Assembly: GCA_029689965.1 (NCBI GenBank)
Contig: CP121450.1
Location: 248,001-312,000 of the forward strand
Origin: Curtobacterium flaccumfaciens
GTDB taxonomy: Bacteria > Actinomycetota > Actinomycetes > Actinomycetales > Microbacteriaceae
Length of the DNA stretch: 64,000 bases
Direction: 5' to 3'
The position numbers and the translations under genes were made by a program. Position 1 is the stretch's first letter. Each line of letters starts with the position of its first letter. Under the pieces are notes generated by a model. The model was not told the origin of the DNA, searched no databases, and saw only the letters and a list, made by a program, of their open reading frames with translations. Shown one piece after another: positions 52,989-64,000 of this stretch.

Positions 52989-53116
52989 GGTCGTTCCATT
53001 CTTTCGAGAATGTGGTTGAAGAAAGCGTTCGGGGCTTGCTCGGCCGCCGCTGACGAGCGTATTCAGGCGGGATTCGGTGCATAATCCCGAGAACGGGGGT
53101 GATCCTCGCCGCGGAA

Positions 53117-53136
53117 TGCCCCCAGTACCGGGGGTG
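53117..53136 (-). promoter_or_regulatory. GC palindrome upstream of pilA
   Basis: Minus strand CACCCCCGGTACTGGGGGCA, 128 nt before the pilA ATG. It is nearly identical to the site upstream of pilB (57953-57971), at almost the same distance from the start. A regulator-binding site is inferred, not shown. Confidence 0.55.
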
Positions 53137-53185
53137 GAGCAACCGACGGCCACCCCCGTCAGAGGGTGGTCGGTTCGAGAGGCAG

Positions 53186-54407
53186 CTACTTCACGAGCGA
53201 GGAGATCTGGAAGATCGGCAGGTACAGTGCGACGATCATCCCCGACCACGACACCGAGGAACCCGATGAGCAGGGGTTCGATCATGGACGTGAGCGCCTC
53301 GGTCGAGGCCTCGACCTCGTTGTCGTAGAAGACCGCGATACGTTCCAACATCAATTCCATCGAACCAGCGTCCTCACCGACCGCGATCATCTGCGCGACC
53401 ATCGCCGGAAACACCGTTTCCCGCTCGAGCGGAGCCGCAATCGATTCGCCTTTTCGAACGGATTCCGAAACGCGTTGCAATGCGCGCTGGACGACGATGT
53501 TGTTGGAGACCTGCCCCGCGATCTGGAGCGCTTCGAGAATCGGGACGCCGGCTCCGATCATGTTCGAGAGGTTCCGGGCGAAGCGTGCCATGACGATCTT
53601 GCGGTTCAGGACTCCGAACACGGGCAGCCGCAGCTTGAGCGGGTCGATGGCGCCCCGCACTCTGTCGCTGTTCTTGTTCGCCCGCCACCAGAGCCATCCG
53701 ACGATGATCGCCACCGCGAGCACCGGTCCGACGTACACCATCGCGTGCGACAGGTAGACGAGCATCATCGTCGGCAGTGGGAGTTGCCCGCCGAGCGACT
53801 CGAACATGCCCTGGAAGATCGGCACGATGAAGACGAGCATGATGACGACGGCGAGCAGCGACATCACGAGCACCACGACCGGGTAGGTCATCGCCGACTT
53901 GATCGTCGACCGGAGCTTGTGCTCCTTCTCGAAGTTCGTCGCGATCGAGTCCATCGCCTGGTCGAGGAAGCCGCCGGTCTCCCCCGCCCGGATCATGTTG
54001 ATCATGATCGGCGGGAAGTCGACCGGGTACTTCGCCACGGCGTCCGAGAACGAGACGCCGCGCTCGACGTCGTCGCGGACCCTGCCGAGGATGTCCTTAA
54101 GCTTCTTGCTCTCCGTCTGGTCCGCCAGGATCGACAGCGCCCGGAGCAGCGAGAGGCCGGACGACAGCATCGTCGACGCCTGCCGCGACATGATCGCCAG
54201 GTCCTTGAGCCCGACGCCCTTCTCGAACCCCGGGATCCTGATCTCGGTCTGCAGTCCGGTGCCGGGCTTCGCCTCGGTGATGGCGATCGGCGAGACACCC
54301 ATCCCCCGCAACCGCTGGACGACGGCGCCCTCGGAGGACGCGTCGAGCCGCCCCTTGACGAGCTTGCCGGCCCCGTCACGCCCGCGGTAGTCGTAGGCGA
54401 GCGACAT
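53186..54407 (-). CDS. pilC: PilC-type inner-membrane platform protein
   Basis: 406 residues after repair, with two T2SSF domains: first MSRQASTMLSSGLSLLRAL to INMIRAGETGGFLDQAMDSI, second FARNLSNMIGAGVPILEALQ to MIAVGEDAGSMELMLERIAV. Three membrane helices, for example VVVLVMSLLAVVIMLVFIVP. One extra G near 53243 disrupts the last residues; the true end is VVVGMIVALYLPIFQISSLV K. Uncorrected, the frame runs on into pilA and makes a false PilC-PilA fusion. Its ATG overlaps the pilT stop. Confidence 0.92.
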
Positions 54408-56132
54408 CAGTGGCCTCCTGAGTACTTGTCACCGAAGTCGATCTCGGACGCGGCGATGGCGTCGGCCGAGGAGTCAGACGGGACTCGACGCGCTGCACGA
54501 GCCGGTCGAAGCCCTCGAGGTCGTGCACCTTCTCCATCGCGGCCTTCCGTGTGATGGTGCCCACGTTGACGAGTTCGGCGAGGTCCTGGTCCATCGTGTG
54601 CATGCCCGAGTCGCGTCCGGCCTGCATGGCCGAGGTGATCTGGTACGTCTTGCCCTCGCGGACGAGGTTCCCGATGGCCGGTGTGGTCTTCATGATCTCC
54701 GTGGCGACGACACGTCCGGCGCCGTTCGCCTTCGGCACGAGCGTCTGGCACACCACGCCCTCCAGCGTGGACGCGAGCTGGGTGCGGATCTGCCCCTGTT
54801 GGTGCGGCGGAACACGTCGATGACGCGGTCGATGGTGCCGGGGCGCTCTGCGTGTGCAGGGTGGCGAAGACGAGGTGCCCGGTCTCCGCGGCGGTGAGCG
54901 CGACGGAGATCGTCTCGAGGTCCCGGAGCTCGCCGATCAGGATGACGTCGGGGTCCTGACGCAGCACGTGCTTGAGGGCGGCGGCGAAGGAGTGCGTGTC
55001 GGCCCCCACCTCACGCTGGTTGATGATCGCCTTCTTGTGCTCGTGCATGAACTCGATCGGATCCTCGACCGTCACAATGTGGTCGGCACGGGTCTCGTTG
55101 ACGAGGTCGATGAGCGCGGCGAGCGTGGTCGACTTGCCGGATCCGGTGGGACCGGTGACGAGCACGAGGCCGCGAGGGAGCTTCGCGAACTCCCCGACGT
55201 GCTCGGGGATGCCAAGCTGCTTGAGCGTCTTGATCTTCGTCGGGATGATGCGGAAGGCGGCGCCCCAGTTGCCGCGCTGCTGGTAGTAGTTCACGCGGAA
55301 GCGGAACTCGGGCGACAGCGAGTACGCGAAGTCGAGTTCCTGTTCGTGGTCGAACTGCCCGGCCTGCTCGACGGACAGCAGTGTCTTGAGGGCCGCGATC
55401 ACCTTGTTGCGCGCCCACGGGCCTCCCGGCACGGCCGGACGCAGGGACCCGTCGACGCGCACGGTCGGTGCCGCGTCGGCGGTGAGGTGCAGGTCGGACG
55501 CCCCCTGGTAGACCACCTGCGCGAGCGCGGTGATGAGGTCGGGATCGGCGACCTCACGCGCGTGGCGCGTGAAGTTGATCTCCTCGCGGCCTGCGGGCGC
55601 GGGGCACGGTCGGTGGCGACGGGGACGGACTGGAGGACCGTGGTCGGGTCCGCGGGCACGACCGGCAGGTGCTGGGTCACGGCGTCGGCGTACCCGTAGG
55701 ACGCGGTCGACGGCGGGACGGCTGCGGGTGGCGTCGCCGGCGCAGCCTGCGGCTGCGCGACGGGCACGGCGACGGGGTCGCCGGCGGGTGCCGGCCACGA
55801 GGCGGACGCCGACGCCGCCGTGGTCGCCCACGTCTGGGCGGGGCGCCGCTCGGCACTGCCGCGGGAGCCGTCGCGGTCGGCCACGCCGCTGCCCCGGCGG
55901 ACCCGGGCGCTGCCGGGGTCGCCCGTGCGGCGGTGTCGTCGGACAGGTCGTAGACCGACGCCGAGGCCGGTGCCACCGGCGCGTCCATGGTCGGCGAAGT
56001 CGGCTGCTGCGCCGCTGCGGCAGCGAGCCGCGCCGCGCGACGGCCGCCGATCTCGTTGCCGGGTCGTCCCGGGTGCCACCCGGCCACGGGGTCGTCTTCC
56101 GGCACGGAGATGTCGTAGACGGGATCGGTCAT
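54407..56132 (-). CDS. pilT: PilT-type retraction ATPase with long N-terminal extension
   Basis: About 575 residues, well over the usual 350-370. The extra N-terminus (MTDPVYDISVPEDDPVAGWH and then Ala/Pro-rich low complexity of about 170 residues) precedes the PilT core: ITALAQVVYQGASDLHLTAD, Walker A GPTGSGKSTT, Asp box VTVEDPIEFMHEHKKAI, Walker B ILIGELRDLETI, His box FATLHTQSA. Missing bases near 55842, 55592, 54842, 54812 and 54488. It powers pilus retraction, so the pili are probably dynamic (inference). Confidence 0.9.
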
Positions 56133-56148
56133 CGTGCCACTCCCACGC

Positions 56149-57819
56149 CTACGCGACCACGCGCAGGATCTCGTCCACGCTCGTCATGCCGAGCTTGACC
56201 TTCTCCCACCCGTCCTGACGGAGGGTGAGCATGCCCTGCTGCTGGGCGACACGGCCGATCTCAGCGCTGGACGCTCGCGACACGGCGAGCCGTTCGATCT
56301 CCTCGGTGACGGTCATCACCTCGTGCAGGGCGATCCGGCCCCGGTACCCGGTGTTCGAGCAGACGGCGCAGCCGACGGGTCCGAAGAACTCCGGTACGAC
56401 GGTGTCCTCGGACGACACGAAGCCGAGCGCCACGAGCTGCGCGGGCGTGTACCGCGCCGGGGCCTTGCAGCGGTCGCAGAGCCGGCGCGCCAGACGCTGG
56501 GCGACGACCGAGTCGAGCGCGGACCCGACGAGGAACGGCTCGATGTCCATCTCGGTCAGCCGGGTGACCGCGGACGGGGCGTCGTTCGTGTGCAGGGTGG
56601 AGAGCACCAGGTGACCGGTGAGCGACGCCTCGATGGCGATCTGCGCGGTCTCGTGGTCGCGGATCTCACCGAGGAGCACGACGTCGGGGTCCGAGCGCAG
56701 GATCGACCGCAGGGCCGAGGCGAACGTCAGGCCGGCCTTCGGGTTGACCTGCACCTGGTCGATGCCGGCCATCCGGTACTCGACCGGGTCCTCGACGGTG
56801 ATGACGTTGATCTCCGGCCGGGCGACGGCGTTGAGGGTCGTGTACAGCGTCGTCGACTTGCCGGAGCCCGTCGGGCCCGTGACGAGGATCATCCCGTACG
56901 GCTTCGAGTAGGACCGCTGGTACGCCTGGAAGTTCTGCTCGAGCAGGTTGAGGTCCTTGAGGGACATCGACGTGTTCGTGTTGTCGAGGATCCGCATGAC
57001 GACCTTCTCGCCCCACACCGTGGGCAGCGTCGCGACGCGGAGGTCGATCTGCCGGCCGCCGTGACGCACCGACATGCGGCCGTCCTGCGGCTTCCGACGC
57101 TCGGCGATGTCGATGTCGCTCATGATCTTCAACCGGCTGATGACGCCGTTCTGGATGTTCTTCGGCGCGGGGGCCATCTCGTGCAGCACGCCGTCGATGC
57201 GGTAGCGCACGCGGACCTCGTGCTCGCCGGGCTCGATGTGGATGTCCGAGGCGTGGTCCTGGATCGCCTGCGAGACGAGCAGGTTCACGAACCGGACGAT
57301 CGGGACGTCGTCGAGGGAACCGTCGATCAGGTCGACCTGCTGCTGCACCTGCGCGGAGGCCTCTTCTTCGAGCGAGGAGGTCAGGTCGTTCAGCTCGTCG
57401 TCGGCGCGCAGGTACCGGTCCAGCGCGGCGGTGAGGTCCCGCTCCTCGACCTGCAGCGGCTTCACCGCGCGGCCGGAGGCGGTCCGGGCGTCGTCGATCG
57501 CGAGGACGTTCGTCGGGTTGACCATGGCCAGCACGAGGGTCTCGCCCTCGAAGCCCACGCCGAGGACTCCGTGGCGCCGGCAGAGCGCGGCGGGCAGCAT
57601 GGACACCGCCGTCCCGTCCACCGGGTAGTCGGTGAGCGGGACCGTCCTGGAGTTGTTCGACGCCGCGCGCGCGGTGATGTACTGCGCTTCGCTGACGATG
57701 CCCTGGTCGACGAGCGAGCGGATCGACCGGTCGTCGAGCTCCTCGTCGCCGGTCATCGAGTCGAGGTGCTCGATCGGCAGGGCCCCGTTGAGGATGAGGA
57801 TCTCGGACAGCGTTGCCAT
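56149..57819 (-). CDS. pilB: PilB/GspE-type pilus extension ATPase
   Basis: 556 residues, intact. N-terminal MshEN/GSPII_E_N domain (LVDQGIVSEAQYITARA onward), then the ATPase with Walker A GPTGSGKSTT, Asp box VEDPVEYRM, Walker B VVLLGEIRDHETAQIA and His box LSTLHTNDAPSAV. A zinc ligand set, CDRCKAP and CAVCSNTGYRG (two C-x-x-C), is of the PilB type. RBS AAGGAGG. First gene of the pilus operon. Confidence 0.95.
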   Translation of the reverse strand: MATLSEILILNGALPIEHLDSMTGDEELDDRSIRSLVDQGIVSEAQYITARAASNNSRTVPLTDYPVDGTAVSMLPAALCRRHGVLGVGFEGETLVLAMVNPTNVLAIDDARTASGRAVKPLQVEERDLTAALDRYLRADDELNDLTSSLEEEASAQVQQQVDLIDGSLDDVPIVRFVNLLVSQAIQDHASDIHIEPGEHEVRVRYRIDGVLHEMAPAPKNIQNGVISRLKIMSDIDIAERRKPQDGRMSVRHGGRQIDLRVATLPTVWGEKVVMRILDNTNTSMSLKDLNLLEQNFQAYQRSYSKPYGMILVTGPTGSGKSTTLYTTLNAVARPEINVITVEDPVEYRMAGIDQVQVNPKAGLTFASALRSILRSDPDVVLLGEIRDHETAQIAIEASLTGHLVLSTLHTNDAPSAVTRLTEMDIEPFLVGSALDSVVAQRLARRLCDRCKAPARYTPAQLVALGFVSSEDTVVPEFFGPVGCAVCSNTGYRGRIALHEVMTVTEEIERLAVSRASSAEIGRVAQQQGMLTLRQDGWEKVKLGMTSVDEILRVVA

Positions 57820-57952
57820 GTGCTCCGGAGCCTCCTTCTGGTCGCGCGCGGATCGTGGGGACGAGCGCCGCAGGGGTTCGACGCTCGACCACGCTACGGC
57901 CGCGCCCAGCGGACACCGCAGTCCCACAACGAGGGGGCGAGGGGTGTTCCGG

Positions 57953-57971
57953 TGCCCCCAGTGCTGGGGTG
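57953..57971 (-). promoter_or_regulatory. GC palindrome upstream of pilB
   Basis: Minus strand CACCCCAGCACTGGGGGCA, 133 nt before the pilB ATG, in the gap after the GNAT gene. Matches the pilA-upstream site at 17 positions with one base less in the middle. A shared regulator for extension ATPase and pilin genes is inferred. Confidence 0.55.
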
Positions 57972-58003
57972 CCCAGAGGGACCGGCAGGAGACCGCGCGA
58001 CCG

Positions 58004-59025
58004 TCAGAGCGGTGTCGCCGCGGTGACGTGCACGTCTTCCGCGACGAACCCGAGCCGCTCGTAGATCCGGCCGGCACCGCTCGGGTTCTCCGCGTCGACG
58101 TGGAGCACGGCAGCGGAGAGCCCTTCGGCACGGATGCCCTGGAGCGCGGCGTCGAGGACGATCGGAGCCAGACCGCGGCCCCGAGCAGCCCGGACCACTC
58201 CCACCCAGTGCACGTAGCCGTACGACCGGCCGCGGGCAGCGAAGCCGGCCGGGTCCACCTCCACGATCGCGAACGCCGCGATCGTGCCGTCCTCGTCGAG
58301 CACGATCCGGCCGAGGTCGAGCCGACTCGTGGCCGAGGTGAGGAACCCGCGCCAGTCGGACTCGACCATGGGCTGCGATCCCCAGTGGTCGCGGAACGCG
58401 TCGTTCTTGGCGGCGCGCGGGGCTCGATGTCGTCGGGCGTCGCTGCCCGTACGACGAACCCGTCCGGGAGCGGCGGCACCTCGGACCGCTCACGCTCACC
58501 GAACACGACCTGCATGTCGATCCATCGACGGGTCGGCTCGAACCCGAACCGCGTCGCGAGTCGCAGCGCACCGGCGTCCTGTTGAGCACCGACCTCGACC
58601 GTGGCGGGCAGGTCGAGGTCGAGGGAGGCGAGCCGCTGCCGAGCGCGTCCGACCTGCCACGCGAGCACGCGCCGGCCGATGCCCTGACCACGCAGCGCAG
58701 GGTGGACCGCACCGTCGAGCACCACCCGTGCTGCGGTGACCCGAGAGGGAACGTCGATGACGATGCCGTAGGCCTGCACATGCCCCTCAGCATCGACGCC
58801 CACGAGGGTGTCCCGCCCCACGTCCAGCCCTTCGGTGGACAGTGTCCGTTCGAAGTCCGCTGTGGAGGGACGGCTCCGCGGATCGTCGACCGCGGCCGCC
58901 GCGACCGCGACCGCGTGCACCGCCGTCAGGTCCTTCCGTGTCCCCGCCCGGAACGTCAGGCCGCCGGTCGGCACGGGCGGCTCGAGGTGGGCCGGGGCAG
59001 TGATCCGATCACGCAGTGTCGCCAT
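58004..59025 (-). CDS. tandem-GNAT acetyltransferase
   Basis: About 340 residues with two GNAT domains. Each has the acetyl-CoA P-loop pattern: GAVHPALRGQGIGRRVLAWQ in the first, GVVRAARGRGLAPIVLDAAL in the second, followed by the C-terminal YERLGF motif. This two-domain layout is shared by MshD (mycothiol synthase) and other acetyltransferases; identity is uncertain. One C is missing near 58424. Same strand as the pilus operon, upstream of pilB. Confidence 0.8.
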
Positions 59026-59090
59026 GCCCCCAGCCTGCCAGCACGCAGGAAACCCTCGACGTGCCCGGCGCCCCTGGGACATGATGAGTC

Positions 59091-59487
59091 ATGGACATCA
59101 CGAGCGTGACCGTGGGGCTGCCCGTCACCGACATCGAAGCGTCCTGCCTCTGGTACGGCGCGGTGTTCGAACGTACCGAGCCCGACCTCGAGCCGGAGGA
59201 CGGCATCGCCGAGTACGAGGTCGGCGGCATCTGGATCCAGCTTCTACGAGGACGAGCACGCCGAGGAGAACCCCGTGAGCGTCCGCTTCGGTGTCGACGA
59301 CGTCACCGCGCAGCACGCCCGCATCGGCGCTCTCGGCATCGACATCGGGCCCGTCGAGTGCGTGGACGGCGCGGTCGACTGGTTCGACGTCCGCGACCCC
59401 GACGGCAACGTCCTCAGCCTGTTCTCCCTGGTCGACGAGCCTGGTCGCGGATCCGGCCGCGACGACGGCGCGGACCGCGCGCTCTAG
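59091..59487 (+). CDS. VOC family (glyoxalase/bleomycin-resistance fold) protein
   Basis: About 131 residues. Two beta-alpha-beta-beta-beta modules: SVTVGLPVTDIEASCLWYGA at the start, and FGVDDVTAQHARIGALGIDI to VRDPDGNVLSLFSLVD at the end. Metal ligands cannot be fixed. An extra T near 59241 (AGCTTC for AGCTC) breaks the frame after IWIQL; the true sequence continues YEDEHAEENPVSVRF. Small enzyme or binding protein of unknown substrate. Confidence 0.8.
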
Positions 59488-59500
59488 ACGCACCCCCTGA

Positions 59501-59544
59501 CGGCCTGGAGGCACGGTGCCGGCCCGCACCGTGCCTCCAGGCCG
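59501..59544. repeat. 19-bp perfect palindrome (GGCCTGGAGGC family)
   Basis: CGGCCTGGAGGCACGGTGC (59501-59519) with GCACCGTGCCTCCAGGCCG (59526-59544), 6-nt loop. The best-preserved copy of the dispersed family; it may also end the VOC gene transcript. Confidence 0.8.
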
Positions 59545-59574
59545 CCTGTCGGTCGCGAACGCGAGCCGCAACGG

Positions 59575-59610
59575 GAAGGGCCCCGCATCCTGACGGATGC
59601 GGGGCCCTTC
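59575..59610. terminator. terminator after rpoC (shared with the convergent VOC gene)
   Basis: GAAGGGCCCCGCATCC (59575-59590) pairs perfectly with GGATGCGGGGCCCTTC (59595-59610), 4-nt loop, 13 bp past the rpoC stop. Confidence 0.9.
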
Positions 59611-59623
59611 GACGTCACTGGGC

Positions 59624-63503
<3,880 letters not shown>

Positions 63504-63545
63504 TGTTCTTCTCTCTTGCTGGAATCAGACGATGTACGGGCGGGA

Positions 63546-64000
<455 letters not shown>

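Noticed and set aside
52518..54407. A PilC-PilA fusion protein
   Set aside because: One extra G near 53243 hides the pilC stop. With it removed both proteins end and begin normally.

Overview
The window is GC-rich actinobacterial chromosome. Protein sequences, GTG/TTG starts and gene order point to the Microbacteriaceae, and from memory most likely Curtobacterium or a close relative; the genus was not tested. No rRNA, tRNA, CRISPR array, insertion sequence or prophage is visible. About 50 single-base indels break or locally scramble 27 genes, including indispensable ones (rpoC, secY, infA, rpsI, rpsH, rplE, glmS). Most are one missing C or G in a C/G run. They are best read as consensus errors, so broken genes are annotated as one CDS each with the breaks listed.

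Layout. 1-5.8 kb: glmS (cut by the window edge), a glutathione peroxidase, coaA, glmM and the rpsI-rplM pair. 6.2-17 kb: accessory genes: a secreted multidomain nuclease, an MBL-fold hydrolase, truA, a DrrAB-type ABC exporter converging on a giant SARP/AfsR-type regulator, and a FUSC-type membrane protein. 17.2-20.4 kb: the infA-rpmJ-rpsM-rpsK-rpoA-rplQ operon behind a good promoter. 20.7-24.9 kb: an LCP cell-wall ligase, then secY-adk-map. 25-34.6 kb: the S10 and spc ribosomal protein genes (rpsJ to rplO). 35.2-37.5 kb: three genes lying between the S10 and str operons: a DarT-like (DUF4433) protein, DNA topoisomerase IB and a small antitoxin-like protein. 37.7-42.3 kb: the str operon (rpsL-rpsG-fusA-tuf). 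42.6-44.9 kb: three membrane proteins. 45.1-57.8 kb: a complete-looking monoderm type IV pilus locus (pilB, pilT, pilC, pilA, pilV/W/X-like minor pilins, pilD, pilM, pilN, pilO). 58-59.5 kb: a tandem-GNAT acetyltransferase and a VOC protein. 59.6-64 kb: rpoC and the 3' end of rpoB.

How it fits together. About half the window is the translation and transcription core, read mainly from the minus strand and divided by perfect hairpins at operon ends or between genes. The pilus locus is a self-contained motility, adhesion or DNA-uptake module. Two near-identical GC palindromes stand about 130 nt upstream of pilB and of pilA, and a 17-bp hairpin follows pilA; together they suggest shared control plus high pilin dosage. 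Several dispersed palindrome families occupy the gaps between transcription units.

Most worth a second look: the paired pilus palindromes; the DarT-like protein, which on repair of two compensating indels gains an N-terminal C-x-H...C-x-x-C motif and sits with no visible DarG antitoxin; Arg/Gly-rich tails on both S3 and S5; and the indel pattern, including compensated pairs that leave normal-length proteins with false residues.
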